NCBI GenBank assembly: GCA_011051475.1
Contig: DRLE01000237.1
Location: 1-7,192, forward strand
From: Gammaproteobacteria bacterium
GTDB taxonomy: Bacteria > Pseudomonadota > Gammaproteobacteria > SZUA-229
Direction: 5' to 3'
Length of the DNA: 7,192 nt
Part shown: piece after piece, positions 1 through 5,221 of the stretch
Numbering within the stretch: position 1 is the first letter of the stretch
Layout: each line of letters begins with the position of its first letter
Position numbers and translations under genes: made by a program
The notes under the pieces: generated by a model
The model's input: only the letters and a program-made list of their open reading frames with translations
Databases searched by the model: none
Told to the model about the DNA's origin: nothing

Positions 1-645
1 CTTGAATCCGCCCGCGCCAGTCTGGAAGAAGCGCAGGAACAGCTGTCCTATACCCGCGTTACCGCGCCCTACAGCGGTATCGTTACCAAGCGTCATGTCG
101 AGGTCGGCGAGACCGTACAGACGGGCACGCCGCTGATGACCGGTGTTTCCCTGGACAAGCTTCGGGTCAATGTTGATGTGCCGCAGAGTTTGATCCGCAA
201 GATCCGTGAATACGGCGAGGCCTATGTTTATGTCGAGGATGACAATGGCGTCGAGCAGCCGGTAAAGGTCGAACATATCACCGTGTTCCCGATTGCCGAC
301 CGCGCCTCCAATACCTTCAAGGTTCGCCTTGATCTGCCCGAGGGCATCAAGGGCCTGTTTCCCGGCATGTTCGTCAAGGTTTCGCTGGTTACCGGTGAAC
401 GCCGGTTGCTGACCGTACCGGTACAGAGCGTGGTGCACCGCTCCGAGCTGACCGCGGTATATGTGGTCACGGATGACGGTGAGATTCATTTTCGCCATGT
501 GCGCGTCGGCAGTGTGCGTGGTGACGAGCAGGTGGTGCTGTCGGGCCTGAGCGAGGGTGAAAAAGTCGCGCTGGATCCGATTGCCGCCGGTATCGCCATT
601 ATGCGCCAGCGCCAGATGCAGTCCGCCACGGAGGGTGAGGAATAA
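1..645 (+). CDS. RND efflux periplasmic adaptor subunit (membrane fusion protein), 5' truncated by window
   Basis: Reading frame 1 is open from the first base, so this is the C-terminal 214 residues of a longer gene (full-length adaptors are usually about 350-400 aa). The visible part begins at the end of the alpha-helical hairpin (ARASLEEAQEQL). It continues into the second half of the lipoyl/barrel-sandwich domain (YTRVTAPYSGIV, residues 17-28, then VGETVQTGTPL), the beta-barrel (about 46-135, including the family-typical LFPGMFVKV) and the membrane-proximal domain (about 136-205). Such adaptors are periplasmic and link an RND pump to an outer-membrane channel. The stop TAA shares its last base with the ATG of the permease gene (TAATG), so translation is probably coupled. 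An internal ATG at 136 falls within the lipoyl domain and is not the real start. The substrate is unknown. The family call is firm; the subfamily is open. Confidence 0.93.
   Translation, partial: LESARASLEEAQEQLSYTRVTAPYSGIVTKRHVEVGETVQTGTPLMTGVSLDKLRVNVDVPQSLIRKIREYGEAYVYVEDDNGVEQPVKVEHITVFPIADRASNTFKVRLDLPEGIKGLFPGMFVKVSLVTGERRLLTVPVQSVVHRSELTAVYVVTDDGEIHFRHVRVGSVRGDEQVVLSGLSEGEKVALDPIAAGIAIMRQRQMQSATEGEE
630..640 (+). promoter_or_regulatory. Ribosome binding site for the RND permease, inside the adaptor gene
   Basis: The purine-rich stretch GGAGGGTGAGG lies at the end of the adaptor reading frame. It offers two Shine-Dalgarno cores, GGAGG 10 nt and GAGG 4 nt before the ATG at 645. Together with the TAATG overlap this fixes the permease start and points to coupled translation with a 1:1-type operon layout. 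Confidence 0.7.
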
Positions 646-3600
646 TGAGCAGGGAAGGCGAAGACAAACTGGGTATATCGGGTAATACCGCCCGGCATTT
701 TCTGACGACGCAGATAACGCCCCTGCTGGCGCTGGTAGGTGTGCTGCTGGGACTTTTCGCGGTCATGATTACGCCGCGCGAGGAAGACCCGCAGATCAAT
801 GTCACCTTTGCCAATGTCTTTATCCCGTTTCCCGGTGCTACCGCCTCGGAAGTGGAAAGCCTGGTGGCGACTCCGGCCGAGCAGGTCATCTCCGAGATCA
901 GCGGTATCGAGCACGTCTATTCCACCTCGACGCCGGGCATGGCGGTGCTTACCGTGCAGTTTCTGGTGGGCGAAAACCGTACCGATGCCATCGTGCGCCT
1001 GTATAACAAGTTGTATTCCAACCAGGACTGGCTGCCGGCCAATCTCGGTGTCGGCAAGCCCATTATCAAGCCCAAGGGCATCGATGATGTACCGATTATC
1101 GCCCTGACCCTGTGGTCGAAAAACGCCAGCACCGGCGCCTTTGAGCTCAGCCGCGTGGCCCACGGCCTGGAAACCGAGCTCAAGCGTATTGCCGGCACCC
1201 GTGATATCTACACCATCGGCAGCCCGAAACGGGTGCTGCACGTGGTACTCGACCCGCAGGCCCTGGCCGGTTATAACATCGATATCGGCGAGCTGGGCAG
1301 GGCCTTGCGCGCCGCCAATACCGCGCGCACCGGTCTGAAAGTAACGGCCGATAACCGCGAGATCGAGCTGCAGGCTGGCACCTTTTTGACTTCGCCCGAA
1401 GAGATCGCCGAACTGGTGGTAGGCGTTTTCGACGGCAAGCCGGTTTACCTGCAGGACGTGGCCAGTATCGAGTATGACGTGGACACGCCAACACAGTATG
1501 TCACCATTGCCGCCGGCAAGGCGGCCGCAAAAACGGGTGGCGAACAGGATGCCAGCCTGATCAATAATCCGCAACCGGCGGTAACCATCGCCATCGCCAA
1601 GAAGCCGGGCACCAATGCCGTGGATATCGCCAACCAGGTAATCCAGCGCATTACCGAGCTCAAGGGCACCTTTATTCCCGATGATGTCGAGGTAACCGTT
1701 ACCCGCAATTACGGCGTGACCGCGCAGGACAAGTCGGAAAAACTGATTCACAAACTGATTATCGAAACCATCGCGGTGATCCTGCTGGTGATGTGGGCGC
1801 TGGGCTGGCGCGAGGGTATTATCGTTGGCGCCGCCGTGGCGGTGACCCTGCTGATTACCCTGTTTGCCTCCTGGGCCTATGGTTTTACCCTCAACCGCGT
1901 ATCGCTGTTCGCCCTGATCTTCTCCATCGGTATTCTGGTGGATGATGCCATTGTCGTGGTGGAGAATATTCACCGCCACATGAATCTGGGCAAAAAGAAA
2001 CTCACCGAGCTGATACCTGTGGCCGTTGACGAGGTCGGTGGGCCGACCATTCTCGCCACCTTTACGGTGATTGCCGCGCTGCTGCCCATGGCATTCGTCT
2101 CCGGCCTGATGGGCCCTTATATGAGCCCGATCCCGATCAATGCCAGCATGGGCATGCTGGCCTCGCTGGCGGTGGCCTTTGTCTTTACGCCCTGGCTGAC
2201 CAATGTCATGCTGGCCAAGGTCCATCACGGTCATGCCGAGCATGACGCCGAGGTTCAGCAGGAAACGCGCCTGAATCGATTCTTCGGAAAAATCATGCGG
2301 CCGTTCCTCGGCGGCGACAAGGGCAATCGCAACCGCTGGCTGCTGCTCGCCGGTATCCTGTTGTTGATTGCCGCCGCGATCTCTCTTGCGGTAAGCAAGG
2401 TGGTGGTGCTGAAAATGCTGCCCTCGGATAACAAGTCTGAGTTTCAGGTTGTACTGGATATGCCCGAAGGGACATCGCTGGAACAGACCAGCCGGGTGCT
2501 GCACGAAATGGGTGCCTACCTGGGTACGCTGGATGAAGTCACCAACTATGAAATCTATGCCGGCACCGCCGCGCCCATCAGCTTTAACGGTCTGGTGCGC
2601 CAGTACTATCTGCGCGAGGCGGCCAATATGGGCGACATCCAGGTCAATCTGATCGACAAGCACCTGCGTGATCGCAAGAGCCACGAAATCGCCCTGTCGG
2701 TACGCGAACCCCTGCAGGCCATTGCCCGTCAGTATGACGGCAATGCCAAGATCGTCGAGGTGCCGCCGGGTCCGCCGGTAATGTCGCCCATCGTTGCCGA
2801 GGTCTACGGCCTGGATTATGAAGGCCAGATTCAGGAGGCGAAAAAACTGCGTAAACTGTTTGAAAATACACCGGATGTGGTCGATGTTGACGACAGTGTG
2901 GAATACCCGGCAGAAAAGCTGACCATCGAGGTCGATCGCCAGCGCGCCTCGCGCCTGGGCGTATCACAGCAGGCCATTGCCGAGGCCCTGACCACGGTGT
3001 TCAATGGCAGCGATGTCACCTATCTGCACGGGCGCAATCTGAAATATGCCGTGCCGGTACGCGTCGAGTATATGGATGAGGACAAGGCCGATGTCGAACA
3101 GGTGCTGGCCCTGCAGGTACGCTCTGTCAGCGGCACCCTGGTGCCGCTGAGCGAGCTGGTGACGATCAGGGAAGGTGTGCGTGAAAACAATATCTATCAC
3201 AAGGACCTGCTGCCGGTGGTGTATGTCACCGGTGATATTGCCGGCAAGCTCGACAGTCCGCTATACGGTATGTTTGATATGGTGTTCGCGCTCGAGGATC
3301 GCGGCGAGGAGGAAGGCAGCCTGAAACAATGGTTTATTCAGCAGCCGGACAACCCTTATGAATACAGCGTGAAATGGGACGGCGAATGGCAGGTGACCTA
3401 CGAAACCTTCCGCGACATGGGTCTGGCCTATGCCGTCGGCCTGCTGGTGATCTACCTGCTGGTGGTGGCGCAGTTCCATTCCTACAAGGTGCCGCTGGTG
3501 ATTATGGCGCCGATTCCGTTGACCATTATCGGCATTATGCCCGGCCACGCCCTGCTGGGCGCGCAGTTTACCGCCACCTCCATGATCGGCATGATCGCGC

Positions 3601-3893
3601 TGGCCGGTATTATCGTGCGCAACTCCATTCTGCTGGTGGACTTTATCCGGCAACAGGTGGACGAGGGCATGAACTTTGAAAAAGCCGTGATCAACTCCGC
3701 CGCGGTGCGCGCCAAGCCCATCGTGCTTACCGGCATTGCTGCCATGATCGGGGGCTTCTTTATTATCGACGATCCCATCTTCGGCGGCCTGGCCATCTCC
3801 CTGATCTTCGGCCTGCTGGTATCGACTGTGCTGACGCTGGTGGTGATACCGGTGGTTTATTATGCGGTGACGTATAAGGGCTTGAAAGCGTAA
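645..3893 (+). CDS. RND-family efflux permease (AcrB/HAE1-like inner-membrane subunit)
   Basis: Proton-driven inner-membrane pump subunit, 1082 aa, close to the usual 1020-1080. The layout is the RND tandem: TM1 about residues 24-43, a large periplasmic loop, TM2-6 (TM2 about 371-388, TM4 about 418-438), a cytoplasmic linker, TM7 about 565-585, a second periplasmic loop, then TM8-12 from about 925. TM4 carries GILVDDAIVVVEN with D433-D434, matching AcrB proton-relay D407-D408. TM11 has VRAKPIVLT, with R1022 and T1029 matching AcrB R971 and T978. In TM10 the AcrB lysine (K940) is an arginine, R992, in IIVRNSILLVDF. The HME (metal, CusA) signature is absent, so organic compounds are the likelier cargo; the actual substrate cannot be read. 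A His-rich stretch (HHGHAEHD) lies in the linker after TM6. The gene follows the adaptor gene with a one-base overlap, and no TolC-type gene is present downstream. Confidence 0.95.
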   Translation: MSREGEDKLGISGNTARHFLTTQITPLLALVGVLLGLFAVMITPREEDPQINVTFANVFIPFPGATASEVESLVATPAEQVISEISGIEHVYSTSTPGMAVLTVQFLVGENRTDAIVRLYNKLYSNQDWLPANLGVGKPIIKPKGIDDVPIIALTLWSKNASTGAFELSRVAHGLETELKRIAGTRDIYTIGSPKRVLHVVLDPQALAGYNIDIGELGRALRAANTARTGLKVTADNREIELQAGTFLTSPEEIAELVVGVFDGKPVYLQDVASIEYDVDTPTQYVTIAAGKAAAKTGGEQDASLINNPQPAVTIAIAKKPGTNAVDIANQVIQRITELKGTFIPDDVEVTVTRNYGVTAQDKSEKLIHKLIIETIAVILLVMWALGWREGIIVGAAVAVTLLITLFASWAYGFTLNRVSLFALIFSIGILVDDAIVVVENIHRHMNLGKKKLTELIPVAVDEVGGPTILATFTVIAALLPMAFVSGLMGPYMSPIPINASMGMLASLAVAFVFTPWLTNVMLAKVHHGHAEHDAEVQQETRLNRFFGKIMRPFLGGDKGNRNRWLLLAGILLLIAAAISLAVSKVVVLKMLPSDNKSEFQVVLDMPEGTSLEQTSRVLHEMGAYLGTLDEVTNYEIYAGTAAPISFNGLVRQYYLREAANMGDIQVNLIDKHLRDRKSHEIALSVREPLQAIARQYDGNAKIVEVPPGPPVMSPIVAEVYGLDYEGQIQEAKKLRKLFENTPDVVDVDDSVEYPAEKLTIEVDRQRASRLGVSQQAIAEALTTVFNGSDVTYLHGRNLKYAVPVRVEYMDEDKADVEQVLALQVRSVSGTLVPLSELVTIREGVRENNIYHKDLLPVVYVTGDIAGKLDSPLYGMFDMVFALEDRGEEEGSLKQWFIQQPDNPYEYSVKWDGEWQVTYETFRDMGLAYAVGLLVIYLLVVAQFHSYKVPLVIMAPIPLTIIGIMPGHALLGAQFTATSMIGMIALAGIIVRNSILLVDFIRQQVDEGMNFEKAVINSAAVRAKPIVLTGIAAMIGGFFIIDDPIFGGLAISLIFGLLVSTVLTLVVIPVVYYAVTYKGLKA

Positions 3894-3898
3894 AAGCA

Positions 3899-3964
3899 TT
3901 TTTTGCCGCGAAGGACGCGAAAGGCGCGAAAAAACATAAAGCGTTATCGTTTATGTTATTGCGA
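3899..3964 (+). repeat. Direct repeat copy 1 (GCCGCGAAGGACGCGAAAGG type)
   Basis: Starts with TTTTTT five bases after the permease stop. A GC-rich core follows, made of three imperfect 8-9 bp units each ending in CGCGAA, then an A6 tract and CATAAAGCGTTATCG. By eye it matches 4615-4681 at about 62 of 67 positions with one single-base gap. The T6 and A6 ends, with CGCG just inside each, give it weak dyad symmetry, so some hairpin formation is possible. It runs straight into the ATTGC...GCAAT element. Confidence 0.85.
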
Positions 3965-3986
3965 GGAGCGACAGCGACGCGGCAAT
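3958..3986. repeat. Short imperfect palindrome ATTGC...GCAAT, copy 1
   Basis: ATTGCGAGGAGCGACAGCGA followed by CGCGGCAAT; the ends ATTGC (3958-3962) and GCAAT (3982-3986) are inverted repeats and the interior has repeated AGCGAC. A shorter relative is at 4082-4103. I recall similar ATTGCGAG...GCAATC elements as common intergenic repeats in many bacteria, but this was not searched. Confidence 0.6.
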
Positions 3987-4020
3987 CCAGGCTTGTGTGT
4001 CACTGCGCCCCGGGCGTTTC

Positions 4021-4052
4021 TTTTCCGCAAATGAACGCGAATAAACGCAAAT
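4021..4052 (+). repeat. Left arm of a perfect 32-bp inverted repeat
   Basis: Begins TTTTCCGCAAATGAACGCGA. It is the exact reverse complement of 4237-4268, with a 184-bp spacer. Internally it consists of three near-identical units of about 10 bp (CCGCAAAT, GAACGCGAAT, AAACGCAAAT). The unit style resembles the CGCGAA units of the 67-bp repeat. Confidence 0.85.
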
Positions 4053-4081
4053 AAAAACTAAAAACATAAATGACTTATGTC

Positions 4082-4103
4082 ATTGCGAGCATAGCGAAGC
4101 AAT
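4082..4103. repeat. Short imperfect palindrome ATTGC...GCAAT, copy 2
   Basis: ATTGCGAGCATAGCGAAGC followed by AAT, with 5-bp inverted ends (4082-4086 and 4099-4103). It is a shortened version of the element at 3958-3986. Like that copy it is preceded by an AAAACATAAA stretch, so the same two modules are adjacent in both places. Confidence 0.55.
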
Positions 4104-4236
4104 CTTGAGAGATATCGTTGCTCGTTATTCGCTTTTCGTCATGCGTAATTCAACGCTCAAATATCCTTGTTCATCTGTGTTAACGTGCATGGATGCACTA
4201 AAGCCGTAAGCGCGGGCACGGCCATCTACGGAAAAA

Positions 4237-4268
4237 ATTTGCGTTTATTCGCGTTCATTTGCGGAAAA
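4237..4268 (-). repeat. Right arm of the perfect 32-bp inverted repeat, overlapping the SemiSWEET 3' end
   Basis: Exact reverse complement of 4021-4052. On the minus strand this arm reads in frame as the last seven codons (FSANERE) and the TAA stop of the SemiSWEET gene, then continues eight bases past it. The arm begins exactly at a codon boundary (TTT at 4268-4266). Confidence 0.85.
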
Positions 4269-4541
4269 ACGCCGCCTCTTGACCTGTCGGTGCAGCATAA
4301 CCGTAATAATCAACTGCAACAGCACGGTAAGGGCAAAGATGCCGTTCATGATAATCACCGGCGTCAGCCCCAGCAGGCCGGCGTAGATCTCATAGAGCAG
4401 GGCGGAGATCAGGGTAATACTGAGCATGCCGATGGAAATATCTTCTGCCCGGCGGGTTCTGATGGTTTTTATCAGTTGTGGCAGAAAGCTCCACATCAAA
4501 AAAATACCGGCAGCGTAGCCGGTCATGTCTGTCGGGCTCAT
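4245..4541 (-). CDS. SemiSWEET / PQ-loop (MtN3-like) small membrane transporter
   Basis: A 98-residue protein with three predicted membrane helices (about 7-27, 36-56, 61-84), the size and layout of bacterial SemiSWEETs, which dimerise in the inner membrane and move sugars. Seen directly: the PQ motif at P21-Q22 in SFLPQLIKTIRTR, the following DIS (35-37) of the first loop, Y53-A-G near the end of helix 2, and N66 in helix 3, a position usually Asn in this family. The ATG at 4541 is preferred over the Met at residue 6 because AGGA sits 6 nt upstream. The tail RRRFSANERE is basic then polar; its last seven residues come from a repeat arm, so the ancestral protein probably ended differently. 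A sigma70-like promoter lies 42 bp upstream. Substrate unproven. Base composition is similar to the neighbours. Confidence 0.85.
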   Translation of the reverse strand: MSPTDMTGYAAGIFLMWSFLPQLIKTIRTRRAEDISIGMLSITLISALLYEIYAGLLGLTPVIIMNGIFALTVLLQLIITVMLHRQVKRRRFSANERE

Positions 4542-4547
4542 GAGTTT

Positions 4548-4551
4548 TCCT
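4548..4551 (-). promoter_or_regulatory. Ribosome binding site of the SemiSWEET gene
   Basis: AGGA on the minus strand, within AACAGGAAAACTCATG, with 6 nt between it and the ATG. It decides the start in favour of residue 1 rather than the internal Met6. Confidence 0.6.
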
Positions 4552-4582
4552 GTTGGCTGATCTTCTGGGCGAAGTCTGCGTT

Positions 4583-4611
4583 ATTTTGTTCCTGTTCAGG
4601 TCATGCTTCAA
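4583..4611 (-). promoter_or_regulatory. Possible sigma70 promoter of the SemiSWEET gene
   Basis: On the minus strand TTGAAG (4606-4611, 4/6 to TTGACA) and CAAAAT (4583-4588, 4/6 to TATAAT) are separated by exactly 17 nt. An A-rich stretch just upstream, supplied by the T-tract of the direct repeat at 4615-4620, could serve as an UP element. The predicted leader is about 35 nt. Matches are moderate, so this is a suggestion. Confidence 0.4.
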
Positions 4612-4614
4612 TTA

Positions 4615-4681
4615 TTTTTTGCCGCGAAGGACGCGAAAGGCGCGAAAAAAGCATAAAGCGTTATCGTTCATGCCATTACGA
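4615..4681 (+). repeat. Direct repeat copy 2 (GCCGCGAAGGACGCGAAAGG type)
   Basis: The first 36 bases (T6, GC-rich core, A6) are identical to 3899-3934. The remainder differs by one inserted G (4651) and four substitutions. The copy lies upstream of the SemiSWEET gene and forms the left outer flank of the large palindrome centred near 4724. Confidence 0.85.
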
Positions 4682-4685
4682 ATTA

Positions 4686-4762
4686 AGTAGGCCAGCATAA
4701 GCGATAGCGTTGCTGGCGTTTCACTGATTTGCCGGCAACGCTATCGCTTATGCCGGCCTACT
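4686..4762. repeat. Long near-perfect inverted repeat (32-bp arms, 13-nt loop)
   Basis: Arms 4686-4717 and 4731-4762 are reverse complements with two mismatches, one of which is G-U pairable on each strand. The loop is GTTTCACTGATTT. The arm contains GCATAAGCGATAGCGTTG, related to GCATAAAGCGTTATCGTT of the adjacent direct repeat. As RNA this would be a very stable hairpin on either strand. There is no T-run after either arm, so it is not a canonical intrinsic terminator. It lies 42 nt downstream of the gdx-like stop codon and could protect that transcript's 3' end. Confidence 0.85.
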
Positions 4763-4767
4763 AAACT

Positions 4768-4800
4768 GCTTATGCTCTTTTCGTGCCTTTCGCGGCAAAT
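4768..4800 (-). repeat. Divergent, inverted copy of the direct repeat core
   Basis: On the minus strand it reads ATTTGCCGCGAAAGGCACGA, then AAAGAGCATAAGC. It corresponds to the core of 4615-4656 with one CGCGAA-type unit missing. Its orientation is opposite to copy 2, so the pair forms the outer arms of a roughly 190-bp nested inverted repeat around the 4686-4762 hairpin. It ends four bases from the gdx-like stop codon. Confidence 0.7.
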
Positions 4801-4804
4801 AAAC

Positions 4805-5122
4805 TTAGCTCGATAACTTGAGCACCACCACCCCGGTAATAATCAACAACACCCCCAGATAGCGACCGAGGCTGGTCGGGTCGCCATAGAAATAGACGCC
4901 GACGGCAAAGGTGCCGGCGGCGCCCAGACCGGTCCACACCGCATAGGCCGTTCCCATGGGAATCTGTTTCTGCGCCAGCCAGAGCAGGGCGCCGCTGACA
5001 GCCATAAAGCCGACCGCCACCCCGATGCCCAGCCAGCGTGACTGCTCCTCCTGCGCCATTTTCAGGCCCACCGGCCAGCCGATTTCAAACAGGCCTGCAA
5101 GAATCAGGTATAGCCATGCCAT
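4805..5122 (-). CDS. gdx: Small multidrug resistance (SMR) transporter, Gdx/SugE guanidinium-exporter type
   Basis: A 105-residue protein with four predicted membrane helices, the standard SMR size; it would act as a dual-topology dimer in the inner membrane, exchanging substrate for protons. The essential glutamate is E13 in AGLFEIGWPVGLK. The tryptophan three residues later (W16) marks the Gdx (SugE) rather than the EmrE/Qac branch. The GTAYAVWTGLGAAG block (residues 57-70) matches Gdx, and S43, Y60 and W63 correspond to binding-site S42, Y59 and W62 of characterised Gdx proteins, shifted by one residue in the first loop. Known Gdx proteins export guanidinium; that this one does is inference. 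GAGAGG lies 7 nt before the ATG. No guanidine riboswitch motif (ACGR loops) is seen in the 99-bp upstream gap, which instead holds a degenerate repeat copy. The SMR call is near certain; the Gdx subtype is likely. Confidence 0.88.
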   Translation of the reverse strand: MAWLYLILAGLFEIGWPVGLKMAQEEQSRWLGIGVAVGFMAVSGALLWLAQKQIPMGTAYAVWTGLGAAGTFAVGVYFYGDPTSLGRYLGVLLIITGVVVLKLSS

Positions 5123-5129
5123 GGGTTTG

Positions 5130-5135
5130 CCTCTC
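5130..5135 (-). promoter_or_regulatory. Ribosome binding site of the gdx-like gene
   Basis: GAGAGG on the minus strand, 7 nt upstream of the ATG at 5122. It supports the chosen start, which also gives the canonical SMR N-terminus with the essential Glu at position 13. Confidence 0.6.
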
Positions 5136-5161
5136 GGACTGGTTGAATTCGCGGGGATTCG

Positions 5162-5190
5162 ATTCTGGCATAAAGTCTTTTTTGCCGCAA
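5162..5190 (-). promoter_or_regulatory. Weak candidate promoter of the gdx-like gene
   Basis: On the minus strand TTGCGG (5185-5190, 3/6 to TTGACA) and CAGAAT (5162-5167, 4/6 to TATAAT) are 17 nt apart. The -35 half lies inside the degenerate repeat at 5178-5209. The match is poor. Transcription from the amidohydrolase genes upstream is an alternative. Confidence 0.22.
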
Positions 5191-5209
5191 AGGTCGCGAA
5201 TCGCGCGAA
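5178..5209 (+). repeat. Degenerate copy of the direct repeat core
   Basis: TTTTTTGCCGCAAAGGTCGC followed by GAATCGCGCGAA. It aligns without gaps to the first 32 bases of copies 1 and 2 with about four substitutions. It begins 12 bases past the stop of the complete amidohydrolase (minus strand) and lies upstream of the gdx-like gene. Confidence 0.65.
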
Positions 5210-5221
5210 GTGTGAGCCTTC

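Larger units (their letters stand above)
3894..4244. other. Gene-free, repeat-rich intergenic region between the permease and the SemiSWEET gene
   Basis: This 351-bp stretch separates two genes whose 3' ends face each other. I see no credible protein gene, tRNA or other known RNA. It contains, in order: one copy of the 67-bp direct repeat (3899-3964), an ATTGC...GCAAT element (3958-3986), the left arm of a perfect 32-bp inverted repeat (4021-4052), a second ATTGC...GCAAT element (4082-4103), and a small perfect palindrome GTGCAT-GG-ATGCAC (4185-4198). The right arm of the 32-bp inverted repeat starts at 4237. No hairpin followed by a clear T-run is visible, so the end of the permease transcript is not marked by a textbook terminator. 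Confidence 0.75.

Noticed and set aside
486..2684. A 732-codon open frame on the minus strand opposite the permease
   Set aside because: It lies wholly antisense to well-conserved adaptor and permease genes, is rich in H, Q, G, R and D as expected from a reverse-complement reading of GC-biased codons, and shows no domain or membrane pattern.
645..3893. Heavy-metal (CusA-type) RND pump
   Set aside because: TM4 carries the AcrB-like VDDAIVVVEN motif and the methionine-based metal relay of CusA is not apparent. The His-rich patch in the linker is cytoplasmic and alone is not enough.
4390..4611. A 73-codon minus-strand frame overlapping the SemiSWEET start
   Set aside because: It is an out-of-frame reading of the SemiSWEET coding region, highly charged, without any known pattern.
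4167..4700. A 177-codon plus-strand frame across the SemiSWEET gene and repeats
   Set aside because: It runs antisense through the PQ-loop gene and then through repeat DNA; its composition is that of a shadow frame and it has no homology I recognise.
4686..4762. Canonical intrinsic terminator
   Set aside because: The hairpin is far longer than usual and no T-run follows on either strand; a stabilising or mobile-element role fits better.
3899..4800. CRISPR array
   Set aside because: The repeats are irregularly spaced, in both orientations and of different types, with no constant-length spacers and no cas genes.
5123..5221. Guanidine riboswitch upstream of the gdx-like gene
   Set aside because: No paired ACGR-loop hairpins (guanidine-II), and no guanidine-I or -III type motif could be seen; the space is largely taken by a degenerate repeat.
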